NCBI GenBank assembly: GCA_003446335.1
Contig: DMAZ01000214.1
Location: forward strand, 1 to 25,825
DNA length: 25,825 bases
Direction of reading: 5' to 3'
Origin: Lachnospiraceae bacterium
GTDB taxonomy: Bacteria; Bacillota_A; Clostridia; Lachnospirales; Lachnospiraceae
The notes below the pieces were generated by a model. It made no database searches and was not told the origin of the DNA. It saw nothing but the letters and a program-made list of their open reading frames with translations. Position 1 is the stretch's first letter, and each line of letters begins with the position of its first letter. The position numbers and the translations under genes were made by a program. Of this stretch, positions 16,377 to 24,582 are shown piece by piece.

Positions 16377-16646
16377 ATGGTCAGTAGAAAAGTCATCGTG
16401 AAAAACCCGGAAGGACTTCATCTGAAGCCGGCCGCCTGTTTCTGTAAAGAAGCCCTGAACTTTAAAAGCATCGTGACATTTACGTTCGGAACGACGACTG
16501 CAAATGCCAAAAGTGTTCTCTCCGTTCTCGGAGCCTGTGTCAAGGAAGGCGATGAGATCGAGATTGTCTGTGACGGAGAAGATGAGCAGGAAGCTCTTGA
16601 CGCGATCTGCAGTGCGGTCGAGAGCGGTCTGGGAGAGGAAGTATGA
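16377..16646 (+). CDS. HPr-family phosphocarrier protein (Lys at position 17)
   Basis: An 89-residue HPr-like protein. Canonical numbering fits exactly: the active-site His15 is in GLHLKPAA and Ser46, the HPr kinase target, is in NAKSVLSVLG. HPr carries phosphate from Enzyme I to sugar-specific EIIA proteins, and its Ser-phosphorylated form regulates carbon catabolism. The usual Arg17 of HARPA is replaced by Lys here, and four cysteines (21, 23, 54, 65) are unusual for HPr. The cell may encode a standard ptsH elsewhere, making this a regulatory relative, but that cannot be seen from the window. GGGAGG lies seven bases before the ATG. It lies between cdaR and the carboxypeptidase gene, five bases before the latter, suggesting cotranscription with envelope genes rather than with ptsI. 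Confidence 0.93.
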   Translation: MVSRKVIVKNPEGLHLKPAACFCKEALNFKSIVTFTFGTTTANAKSVLSVLGACVKEGDEIEIVCDGEDEQEALDAICSAVESGLGEEV

Positions 16647-16651
16647 AGTAA

Positions 16652-18202
16652 ATGAGAGCATTCATGAAAAAATCCGGATTCCGGAAAATGATATGCAGGG
16701 GAGCAGCATTGCTGTCCTCTCTGATCATCGTTTTTGGAGGCACCGCAGCGCGCATTTACGGGACGGAAGCAGCCCCTGAGGATAACGCGGCAGGGCAGCC
16801 TGCGGCAGAACAGCCGGCGGCGGAACAGCCTGCGGCTGCAGAGGTGCCGGCGGGAGCCGATCCTTCCATCGTAGTGACCAACGGAATTCCCGGATGGCCC
16901 GCAGCCGACGATGTCTTTTCAGATGCGGCGGTACTGATTGACGCGGATACGGGGACAGTCCTTTTCGATAAGTCCAAGGACGTTCCGATGTATCCTGCAT
17001 CCGTGACCAAACTGATGACGATCCTTCTTGCCCTGGAGAACGGCAACCTTGAAGACCAGGTGGTCATGACAGAGACGGGGACTGCCTACTGCGAGAACGG
17101 AAGCTCAAATCTCTATACGCAGGTCGGCGAGGTCTTTACGCTGGAACAGCTTCTCTACGGGACAATGCTTAAGTCTGCCAATGATATGGCGACCCAGGTA
17201 GGCGAGTACATTGGCGGTACTCTGGACAATTTCATTCAGATGATGAATGACCGGGCACTCTCACTGGGCTGTACCGGTACTCATTTTGAAAATGCCTGCG
17301 GAATGCCGAATGACGCGCATGTGACAACGGCACATGATCTGGCCAGGATCGCGCAGCAGGATCTGAAATATGAAAAATTCAGGCAGATCGTGAATACAGC
17401 TACCTATACGATCCCGCCCACCAACATGACTCCCACCGAGCGGGATATGACGAACCACAATGCTCTTCTCGTCGTACCGGATTTCTATTATCCGGGTATT
17501 ATCGGCGGGAAGACGGGCTATACCGATGCTGCACAGTCCTGTCTTTCCAATTTTGCGTCCAGGAACGGAATGACCCTGATCGTTATTACCTTACACGCGA
17601 TGGACGGAAGTTATGCTGCGCAGGATAATGTGGATCTTCTGAATTATGGATTCGATCATTTTAAACTTGTGGATGTCGGTTTGCCGGAGTATATTACATC
17701 CGGAGGAAAAGTCATGATCCCTTCGACCGCGAATGTCAATGAATGCCGCGTGGAAAAAGCAGAGAGTGTGAATGCGGAGGGAGCTGAGATGGTAGACTGG
17801 GTCTACTATTACGGAGACCACAGGGTCGGAAATATGCTGATGACGAAAGAGAACGCTGACGCATATGAAAAGCATCTGCTCATTGAGGCAAAAAAGAAAG
17901 AGAAGGCCGAATCAAAGAACAAAAATAAGAAGACAGATGACTCCTCCAAGACATCCGTAAATGAGAAAAAGTCTGAGAGTGAAGGAACAGGATCCGGAAA
18001 GACACTCTCAACGGAAAGCGGACCGGAGACGGAGAATTCCCCCGTTCCGGATCACAGTGAGGATGAAAGCAGTCATAATAATAAGGTCCGGAGTCTGGAG
18101 GTAAAAATAATTATCGGCTTCGTGATCTTTATAATTGTCTTTGTTGTCGTCATGCTCGGCGCACTGACATACGGCAGACGTAAGAACAGAAGAAAGAGGT
18201 GA
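16652..18202 (+). CDS. Membrane-anchored D-alanyl-D-alanine carboxypeptidase (S11 family)
   Basis: A 516-residue low-molecular-weight penicillin-binding protein that trims the terminal D-Ala from peptidoglycan stem peptides. Counting from ATG 16652, it has an N-terminal signal-like helix (about 15-38) and a Pro/Ala/Glu/Gln linker (40-70) with QPAAE repeats. The S11 catalytic domain has SVTK at 117-120, SAN at 175-177 and KTG at 287-289. After the carboxypeptidase-associated region comes a charged Lys/Glu/Ser-rich linker (about 412-480), a transmembrane helix (about 484-505) and a basic tail. DacF/DacA relatives usually end in an amphipathic helix, so this true C-terminal anchor with a long spacer is distinctive. 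ATG 16664 is an alternative start, with GAGAG six bases upstream. It lies five bases after the HPr-like gene. Confidence 0.95.
   Translation: MRAFMKKSGFRKMICRGAALLSSLIIVFGGTAARIYGTEAAPEDNAAGQPAAEQPAAEQPAAAEVPAGADPSIVVTNGIPGWPAADDVFSDAAVLIDADTGTVLFDKSKDVPMYPASVTKLMTILLALENGNLEDQVVMTETGTAYCENGSSNLYTQVGEVFTLEQLLYGTMLKSANDMATQVGEYIGGTLDNFIQMMNDRALSLGCTGTHFENACGMPNDAHVTTAHDLARIAQQDLKYEKFRQIVNTATYTIPPTNMTPTERDMTNHNALLVVPDFYYPGIIGGKTGYTDAAQSCLSNFASRNGMTLIVITLHAMDGSYAAQDNVDLLNYGFDHFKLVDVGLPEYITSGGKVMIPSTANVNECRVEKAESVNAEGAEMVDWVYYYGDHRVGNMLMTKENADAYEKHLLIEAKKKEKAESKNKNKKTDDSSKTSVNEKKSESEGTGSGKTLSTESGPETENSPVPDHSEDESSHNNKVRSLEVKIIIGFVIFIIVFVVVMLGALTYGRRKNRRKR
16796..16840 (+). repeat. Three 15-bp tandem repeats encoding QPAAE-type linker units
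   Basis: Three consecutive 15-base units (16796-16810, 16811-16825, 16826-16840) encode [10 protein letters not shown] and QPAAA in the linker between the signal helix and the carboxypeptidase domain. Units differ at a few wobble positions. Such low-complexity spacers tend to vary in copy number between strains. Confidence 0.9.
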
Positions 18203-18203
18203 T

Positions 18204-19769
18204 ATGCAGCCTATGAGAGTCCTGATTATTGGAGCCGGGCCTGCGGGAATAACAGCAGGATATGAACTTAAGAAAAAAGCTCCGGATTTTGACGTGACGA
18301 TCTTTGAGGAGAGCGGAAAAATCGGAGGCATTTCCAGGACCGTCCGTTATAAAGGGAACCGAATGGATATCGGGGGACACAGATTTTTTTCCAAGGACAG
18401 CAGGGTGACCGATTGGTGGGAGGAAATCATGCCGATGCAGGGAGCTCCTGCATTTGATTATTCCAGACTCGGCAGGAAGTCCACCGTCGTCGAAGGAGGA
18501 CCCGATCCGGATCTTGAAGACCGGGTCATGCTCTCAAGGAACAGAGTTTCCCGCATCTATTACAGAAAAAAATTTTTTGATTATCCGATTAAAATGAATG
18601 TGAACACGATCCGCAATATGGGATTTGTCACAACGATGGAGGCCGGATTCTCATATCTTTCATCGACGGCCAGAAAGCTTCCCGAAGATTCACTTGAGAA
18701 CTTCTATATCAACCGATTCGGCAGGAAGCTTTACTCCATGTTCTTCGAGGGTTATACGGAGAAGCTGTGGGGACGGCATCCGAGGAACATCTCTGCGGAT
18801 TGGGGATCCCAGCGTGTGAAAGGTCTCTCTGTCACTGCTATCATCCGTGACATGATCATGAAGATGACGCCCGGCAAAGTTGATTCCAGGAAAGTGGAGA
18901 CTTCTCTGATCGAGGAATTTTCATATCCCAAATACGGTCCGGGACAGCTCTGGGAGACAGCGGCATCTGATTTTGAGAAGATGGGCGGAAAGATCGTTAA
19001 GCATGCACGGGTCTGCGGAATACAGAACGAGGACGGACACATAAACGGTATCGTATGGACTGACCCGGAGGGGGGTGTACATGAGGAGAAATCAGATATC
19101 GTGATTTCTTCCATGCCGCTCAAGGATCTTGTGGCTGCCATGAATGAGGTTCCGGAAGAGATGACAGAGATAGCTGCAGGACTTCCCTACAGGGACTTTG
19201 TCACGGTCGGACTCCTCGTCAAAAAACTGAATCTGAAGAATGAGACGAATATTCCGACACTGGGAAATATCGTTCCCGATAACTGGATCTATGTTCAGGA
19301 TACCGGTGTCAGACTCGGCAGGATCCAGATTTTTAACAACTGGTCTCCGTACATGGTGAAAGATCCCGAGAACACAGTATGGATCGGACTGGAGTATTTC
19401 TGTACGGAAGGCGATGAGTACTGGCAGATGCCCGGACGTAAGTGGAAGGGCATGGGTGTACGGGAACTGAAGAAGATGGGAGTGATCTCCGGAATCGAGG
19501 ACGTCATCGACGCGCACTGTGAGAAAGTCAGAAAAGCTTATCCGGCTTACTTTGACACATATGACAGGATCGACGAACTGATCGAGTATCTCAATACCTA
19601 TGACAATCTTTATTGTATCGGCCGGAACGGTCAGCACAGATACAATAATATGGACCACTCCATGGAAACCGCTTTCCAGACTGTTGACAACATTCTCGGC
19701 GGCAGGCAGGATCGGACCAATATATGGAATGTCAACACGGAAAAAGAATATCACGAGGAAAAGTCGTAA
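18204..19769 (+). CDS. FAD-dependent oxidoreductase related to UDP-galactopyranose mutase / amine oxidases
   Basis: A 521-residue flavoprotein. Near the N-terminus the Rossmann motif [17 protein letters not shown] is followed by the FAD ribose-binding glutamate in DVTIFEES, and then GGISRT and [10 protein letters not shown] as in the GLF/protoporphyrinogen-oxidase-like group. The C-terminal [15 protein letters not shown] is the second flavin-contact region. Conserved middle blocks include [26 protein letters not shown]. Such proteins occur in polysaccharide clusters, but the substrate cannot be told from sequence. It is longer than typical UDP-galactopyranose mutases (about 370-400 residues), so a mutase call would be unsafe. 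AAGAGGTGAT overlaps the stop of the carboxypeptidase gene and serves the ATG at 18204; the next gene begins right at its stop. Confidence 0.88.
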   Translation: MQPMRVLIIGAGPAGITAGYELKKKAPDFDVTIFEESGKIGGISRTVRYKGNRMDIGGHRFFSKDSRVTDWWEEIMPMQGAPAFDYSRLGRKSTVVEGGPDPDLEDRVMLSRNRVSRIYYRKKFFDYPIKMNVNTIRNMGFVTTMEAGFSYLSSTARKLPEDSLENFYINRFGRKLYSMFFEGYTEKLWGRHPRNISADWGSQRVKGLSVTAIIRDMIMKMTPGKVDSRKVETSLIEEFSYPKYGPGQLWETAASDFEKMGGKIVKHARVCGIQNEDGHINGIVWTDPEGGVHEEKSDIVISSMPLKDLVAAMNEVPEEMTEIAAGLPYRDFVTVGLLVKKLNLKNETNIPTLGNIVPDNWIYVQDTGVRLGRIQIFNNWSPYMVKDPENTVWIGLEYFCTEGDEYWQMPGRKWKGMGVRELKKMGVISGIEDVIDAHCEKVRKAYPAYFDTYDRIDELIEYLNTYDNLYCIGRNGQHRYNNMDHSMETAFQTVDNILGGRQDRTNIWNVNTEKEYHEEKS

Positions 19770-21320
19770 ATGAGCAACGCATCGAAGAATCGAAGCAAAC
19801 TGTGGGATATACGGAATGACCATGAGGTTATTCCGTATGTTTTGTTTTTCGTAATTCTGATAGTATTCAATGTCATATTGATGTTTAGGCACGAAGCCTG
19901 GAGAGATGAGGCTCAGGCATGGCTCATGGCGAAAGAGCTGACCCCGCTTACCCTTCTCAATGAGCTTTCTTATGAGGGACATCCGTTCTTATGGTTCACC
20001 GTGCTCATGCCTTTTGCGAAAGCAGGCCTGCCTTATATAACGCTGAACATCGTGAGTACAGTGATCATGACCGTTGTCATGATCCTGATCGCGACAGTCT
20101 CCCCGTTCGACCGCATTTCCAGGATGCTTCTGGCGGCCAGCCCGCTCTGCATCTATGCATTCTCCGCGATCAGCAGGAGTTACTGTCTTGTCGCGCTTCT
20201 CATGGTCCTGCTGGCGATGGCCGATCGCAGCCGATATGAACATCCGCTGAGATTCTGTATTCTGATTGCATTGCTGGTCCAGACACATATCGTGATGATC
20301 GGGATGTGCTTTGCGCTCTGCGCCTGCCATTTCTTTGGGACTGTCTTCGGATTCGTCCGCAGAAAGAAGGCGGAGGAGGCAGGAACCGGAAAGTTTTTCC
20401 TGACAAATGCCATCTCCCTTGTTCTTCCCCTGGCCAGCGCATTATTCCTGCTCTATGAGTTCAGGGATGTAAAGAACGCAGCCTCTGTCAATGTAGAGGG
20501 AGCAAAGGTGTCCGCAGGTATCATTTCCGACTTTATTGCTACGGCAAAAAGTTGTCTTGTATTTCTTTTTACCGACTTTCGGTACGGGACAGCCGTCTGT
20601 ATAGCCTTGTTCGTACTTGTGGCCGTGATTTTTGATCTGCGCCTTCTGAGAGGTGTCTTCGTGTGCGGTCTGACCATGGCTTTTCAGTTATACGTCTATG
20701 CTGAGATCTGGGGCCTCAGCAACTACAGGCATCTTCTGTGGCTCTGGCAGTTACTCTGGTTCCTGTGGATCGCCAAGATCGCTGTCGATGAGAAATCGGA
20801 GAGCGTGCTGTATATCCCGGTAAATGTGTTCCTGGCGCTTGCGATCGTGACGGCATCCCTGAGCTCCTCCTGGGCGCTGATCGATGATATCAAGATGGAT
20901 TATAACAATCTCTACACCGATGCGCAGGGAGCGGCGGACGCACTCGAAGCGCTGCCGGATGATGCTGTCATTTTCGAGGGATCGGGAGAATTCTGCAATT
21001 CTGTCATAGCACGTCTGAAGACCAAAAAAGTCTATTCTCCTTTTTATGAGCAGGAAGCAGGTTTCTGCATTCGGAACACGGCAAGGTTCACGGATCTGGA
21101 TTATGACGGGTTTAAAAAGAAGGCCGGATCGATGTTTCCAGATGCCGGGGGCGTGTATGTCCTGTTCTCCGATACTTCCCCGGAAGGAAATATGGGAAAT
21201 ATTAAAGGCTTTCCGGAAAAATATGAGGAAATATACACTACGAACACAGACACGATACGGGACGAGGGCTTCCGCATCATTTATGTGCCTTTTGAGAAAA
21301 CTGGGAAAACAAAGAAATAA
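19770..21320 (+). CDS. Polytopic membrane protein, probable GT-C-fold glycosyltransferase
   Basis: A 516-residue integral membrane protein with about ten hydrophobic helices, followed by a soluble C-terminal domain of about 140 residues. The first extracytoplasmic loop carries HEAWRDEAQAWLMA (41-54) and SYEGHPFLWF (67-76). These resemble the acidic DE motif and the GHPPL-type motif of GT-C enzymes of the GT39/PMT_2 kind, which transfer sugars from polyprenyl-phosphate donors outside the membrane. The assignment is structural analogy, not a confident family hit. The ATG at 19770 abuts the TAA of the oxidoreductase gene, with GAGGAAAA about ten bases upstream inside that gene, so the two are translationally linked. 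The rfbF homologue follows after 23 bases. A likely role is adding a sugar to a lipid-linked or surface glycan. Confidence 0.72.
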   Translation: MSNASKNRSKLWDIRNDHEVIPYVLFFVILIVFNVILMFRHEAWRDEAQAWLMAKELTPLTLLNELSYEGHPFLWFTVLMPFAKAGLPYITLNIVSTVIMTVVMILIATVSPFDRISRMLLAASPLCIYAFSAISRSYCLVALLMVLLAMADRSRYEHPLRFCILIALLVQTHIVMIGMCFALCACHFFGTVFGFVRRKKAEEAGTGKFFLTNAISLVLPLASALFLLYEFRDVKNAASVNVEGAKVSAGIISDFIATAKSCLVFLFTDFRYGTAVCIALFVLVAVIFDLRLLRGVFVCGLTMAFQLYVYAEIWGLSNYRHLLWLWQLLWFLWIAKIAVDEKSESVLYIPVNVFLALAIVTASLSSSWALIDDIKMDYNNLYTDAQGAADALEALPDDAVIFEGSGEFCNSVIARLKTKKVYSPFYEQEAGFCIRNTARFTDLDYDGFKKKAGSMFPDAGGVYVLFSDTSPEGNMGNIKGFPEKYEEIYTTNTDTIRDEGFRIIYVPFEKTGKTKK

Positions 21321-21343
21321 AAAACAGCCGCAGGGAGGGTTTT

Positions 21344-22123
21344 ATGAAAGTTGTAATTCTTGCCGGCGGGTTCGGAACACGAATCAGTGAAGAAAGTCAC
21401 CTGAAGCCGAAACCCATGATCGAGATCGGCGATAAGCCGATCCTCTGGCATATCATGAAGATGTATTCTTATTATGGCTATAACGAATTTGTCATCTGCT
21501 GCGGTTATAAGCAGCATGTGATAAAGGAGTGGTTCGCGGATTACTATCTTCATAACAGTGACATAACATTTGACTTTACTGCCGGTAAAAATGAGATGAT
21601 CGTCCACAACAATTCTCTTGAGCCGTGGAAAGTGACACTTGTCGACACGGGGCTTCGGACGATGACCGGAGGGCGCGTGAAGAGAGTCAGGGAATATCTG
21701 AATGGAGAAACGTTCCTGCTTACGTACGGTGACGGTGTGGCCAATATCAATGTCCCCGAGCTGGTAGAATACCACAAAAAGGCAGGGAAAATGGTTACGA
21801 TCACATCTGTTCATCCGAGCGGACGATTCGGGATCCTGGATATTCAGGAAGACGGGACCATCACGAGTTTTAAGGAAAAGCGTAAGGAAGAAGGGGGCTG
21901 GATCAACGCAGGGTATATGGTCGTTGAACCGGGCATCTTTGACTTTATCGACGGCGATGATGTGATCCTTGAAAGATACCCGCTGGAAGAAATATCCAGA
22001 CGGGGACAATTGAACGGCTATAAACATGATGGATTCTGGCAGTGTATGGATACCATGCGGGAGAAGAATCTTCTGGAGCAGCTCTGGGAGAGCGGAAAGG
22101 CACCCTGGAAATTATGGGACTGA
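21344..22123 (+). CDS. rfbF: Glucose-1-phosphate cytidylyltransferase
   Basis: A 259-residue nucleotidyltransferase that makes CDP-glucose from CTP and glucose 1-phosphate, the entry step to CDP-linked 6-deoxy and 3,6-dideoxy sugars. The signature VVILAGGFGTRISEESHLKPKPMIEIG is split here as nucleotide loop LAGGFGTR and KPKPM. The metal-binding YGDGVANIN and the blocks HPSGRFGILD and GFWQCMDTMRE are typical of RfbF/DdhA and separate it from RmlA. Length is standard. GGGAGGG lies six bases before the ATG. Its last ten bases overlap the start of the CDP-glucose dehydratase gene, so the first two pathway enzymes are made from one message. Confidence 0.96.
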   Translation: MKVVILAGGFGTRISEESHLKPKPMIEIGDKPILWHIMKMYSYYGYNEFVICCGYKQHVIKEWFADYYLHNSDITFDFTAGKNEMIVHNNSLEPWKVTLVDTGLRTMTGGRVKRVREYLNGETFLLTYGDGVANINVPELVEYHKKAGKMVTITSVHPSGRFGILDIQEDGTITSFKEKRKEEGGWINAGYMVVEPGIFDFIDGDDVILERYPLEEISRRGQLNGYKHDGFWQCMDTMREKNLLEQLWESGKAPWKLWD

Positions 22124-23187
22124 AATTAGAGGAGTTTTATAAGGGAAAAAAAGTGTTCCTGACCGGTCATACCGGATTTAAGGGAAGCTGGCTCTGCCAC
22201 CTCCTTCTTCATCTGGGTGCGGAAGTTACCGGCTACGCTGATGTTCCGCCGACCACGCCGAACATATATGAGCTGACGGATCTGTCATCTAAAATGCATT
22301 CGGTGATCGGAGATGTCAGAGACCTGGAAAAACTGAAGTCAGCAATGTGCGAGGCTTCTCCCGAGATCGTTCTTCATCTGGCTGCTCAGCCGATCGTCCG
22401 GGAGTCCTACAGAAATCCTGTCTATACCTATGAGACCAACGTAATGGGAACCGTGAACATTCTGGAAGCTGTTCGATCCGTTCATTCGGTACGTTCCTTT
22501 CTGAATGTCACGACGGATAAGGTCTATTATAATAATGAATGGGAATGGGGATACCGCGAGACGGACCCCCTTGACGGCTACGATCCGTATTCCAACAGTA
22601 AATCCTGCTCCGAGCTTGTTACACACAGCTATCAGAAATCCTTCTTTTATGACGGAAGATGTGCCATTTCTACGGCCAGAGCCGGAAATGTTATCGGCGG
22701 CGGTGATTTCGCGGCTGACCGTATTATTCCCGATTGCGTGCGCTCTGCCTTGAAGAAGCAGGAAATCATTGTACGCAATCCCTATTCCACCAGACCGTAT
22801 CAGCATGTACTGGAACCGCTCTGCGCATATCTTCTGATTGCCATGAGGCAGTATGAAGACGGCCGTTATGCCGGATGTTATAATGTCGGACCGGATGACC
22901 GCGACTGTGTGACGACAGGGGAGCTGGCTGATCTGTTCTGTGCCTCCTGGGGAGACGGAATGAAATGGATCAATCGGTATGACGGCGGTCCGCACGAGGC
23001 AAATTTCCTGAAACTTGACTGTTCGAAGATAAAATCCGTTTTCGGATGGAAGAGCGTATGGAGAGTGGCGGAGGCGGTCGGACGCACAGTGGAATGGAGC
23101 CGTGCTTACGCAGCCGGAGAAGATATATCCGGGATCATGAGACAGCAAATCACGGATTATCTGGATCTGTTCGCTTATAACAGGTGA
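22114..23187 (+). CDS. rfbG: CDP-glucose 4,6-dehydratase
   Basis: A 357-residue extended short-chain dehydrogenase that converts CDP-glucose to CDP-4-keto-6-deoxyglucose using tightly bound NAD. The nucleotide motif is TGHTGFKGSWL (GxxGxxG at 18-24), with the catalytic pair Tyr159 and Lys163 in DPYSNSKS. The blocks HLAAQPIVRESY, VTTDKVYYN and GNVIGGGDFA are characteristic of the RfbG/DdhB group. The frame is open from 22042, but ATG 22114 gives the family start (MGLKLEEFYKGKKVFLTG); it overlaps the rfbF end by ten bases and has a GGAA just upstream. The next enzyme of the dideoxysugar route (RfbH/DdhC dehydrase) is not in the window, so the final sugar is unknown. Confidence 0.96.
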   Translation: MGLKLEEFYKGKKVFLTGHTGFKGSWLCHLLLHLGAEVTGYADVPPTTPNIYELTDLSSKMHSVIGDVRDLEKLKSAMCEASPEIVLHLAAQPIVRESYRNPVYTYETNVMGTVNILEAVRSVHSVRSFLNVTTDKVYYNNEWEWGYRETDPLDGYDPYSNSKSCSELVTHSYQKSFFYDGRCAISTARAGNVIGGGDFAADRIIPDCVRSALKKQEIIVRNPYSTRPYQHVLEPLCAYLLIAMRQYEDGRYAGCYNVGPDDRDCVTTGELADLFCASWGDGMKWINRYDGGPHEANFLKLDCSKIKSVFGWKSVWRVAEAVGRTVEWSRAYAAGEDISGIMRQQITDYLDLFAYNR

Positions 23188-23198
23188 CGGATTTGAAT

Positions 23199-23218
23199 AA
23201 TGACCGATAAGGGTCATT
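23199..23218 (+). other. Short inverted repeat before the CapK-like gene
   Basis: AATGACC (23199-23205) and GGTCATT (23212-23218) are exact reverse complements around the loop GATAAG, ending just before the GGAGGAG ribosome binding site of the next gene. There is no T run, so it is not a simple terminator. It could slow or protect the mRNA between the two genes, or bind a protein as DNA. Confidence 0.6.
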
Positions 23219-23234
23219 CCTGGAGGAGAGAAAT

Positions 23235-24545
23235 ATGTTCATAGATGAGAGGGCGCGCTGGCTGGGCTTCTGGGTCCTTGACCGTAAGATGGGCGGTCCT
23301 GTCCGCAAAGCTTACGATGAGATACGTTATGCCTATCGGAACGGAACTTCCATTGCCGGGACGGAAGAAAAAATAGCTCGATTGATCGACCATGCCCGAA
23401 GAACAACTGAATTTTACCGCAATATTCCGGAAGGTACACCCCTGTCTGAAATGCCAATCGTCAATAAGGATACATTCAGGGCAGATTATGATGCCTTCCT
23501 CTCGTCGGAATACAAGGGAGAAAAGGGGAGCCGCGTCATGTCGACCAGCGGGTCTACCGGAACTCCTCTGAGGATCGTCCAGAATCTGGATAAAGTGCGT
23601 CATGACACTGCAGACGGCATTTTTTTCGGCGCCATGGCGGATTACTATATCGGTATGAAGATGGGCTTTATCCGTGTGTGGGTACACAACGTGACCAAGA
23701 GTCCCCTGCGCCTGCTGGCGGAAAATATGATCATGGTGGACAGCTCCGATCTCGGAGATGCTGCCCTGACCGAAATGCTTGAGATGTTCCGGAAAAAACG
23801 TGTAAAGTGTCTGCTCGGCTATGCATCCGCGCTTGCGGAGATCAGCCGCTTTATTGACAGAAATCATGTGGATACTTCCCGCTTTTCCGTCTGTTCCATC
23901 ATTCCGATCTCGGAGAGCATGCCTTCCGTCGTGAGACAGAGGCTCAGGGAACAGTTCAACTGTCCGGTCCAGCAGTGGTACTCGAATGAGGAAAACGGCA
24001 TTATGGGAATTCAGGGAAAAGATTCCGATGCCTATTATATTGATTCGGAAAACTTCTATTTTGAGATCCTGAAGATGGACAGTGACGAGGCGGCGGAGCC
24101 CGGTGAGCTCGGCAGAGTCGTTATAACAGATCTTCGCAACTATGCGATGCCGATCATACGATATGACAACGGTGATCTGGCCGTGTATAAAAAAATCGAG
24201 AAAGACGGAAGATTCAAGCTCTATCTGACAGAGCTGTACGGCAGACGAAGTGATACGATCTACGATACGGCGGGGAATGCGCTGACACCCTTCATCATCA
24301 CGAATAATCTGTGGGATGTGGAAGGCGTTCGTCAGTATCGTTTCTGTCAGGATACGAAGGATACATACACACTGGAGCTGAACGGGGATCCGGATGTGAT
24401 GGATGAGGCGGATATCATCGGCCGGATTCTGCCTTATTTCGGAGAAGGCGCAAAAATCAGAATTGAGTATGTAGATGAGATTCCCGTTCTCAATTCGGGA
24501 AAAAGGAAATATATCGAGAACCGCTGTCCGGAGTATATGAGATGA
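23235..24545 (+). CDS. CapK/PaaK-like adenylate-forming enzyme
   Basis: A 436-residue protein of the phenylacetate-CoA ligase-like (PaaK/CapK) branch of the ANL superfamily, which activates carboxylates with ATP. The phosphate loop is STSGSTGTPLRI (about residue 98), and the later blocks YSNEENGIMG, GRVVITDLRNYAMPIIRYDNGD (adenylate-binding and hinge region) and LYGRRSDTI are as expected. CapK-like members are common in capsule and exopolysaccharide loci, where they are thought to prepare or attach acyl or amino-acid decorations; the substrate here is unknown. A strong TGGAGGAGAG ribosome binding site precedes the ATG. It lies between rfbG and the flippase, so acyl or amide decoration of the glycan is a reasonable inference. 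Confidence 0.88.
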   Translation: MFIDERARWLGFWVLDRKMGGPVRKAYDEIRYAYRNGTSIAGTEEKIARLIDHARRTTEFYRNIPEGTPLSEMPIVNKDTFRADYDAFLSSEYKGEKGSRVMSTSGSTGTPLRIVQNLDKVRHDTADGIFFGAMADYYIGMKMGFIRVWVHNVTKSPLRLLAENMIMVDSSDLGDAALTEMLEMFRKKRVKCLLGYASALAEISRFIDRNHVDTSRFSVCSIIPISESMPSVVRQRLREQFNCPVQQWYSNEENGIMGIQGKDSDAYYIDSENFYFEILKMDSDEAAEPGELGRVVITDLRNYAMPIIRYDNGDLAVYKKIEKDGRFKLYLTELYGRRSDTIYDTAGNALTPFIITNNLWDVEGVRQYRFCQDTKDTYTLELNGDPDVMDEADIIGRILPYFGEGAKIRIEYVDEIPVLNSGKRKYIENRCPEYMR

Positions 24546-24582
24546 AAGGGAAGCGGACGGTGAACGGTAAGGGAGGCTGTCA

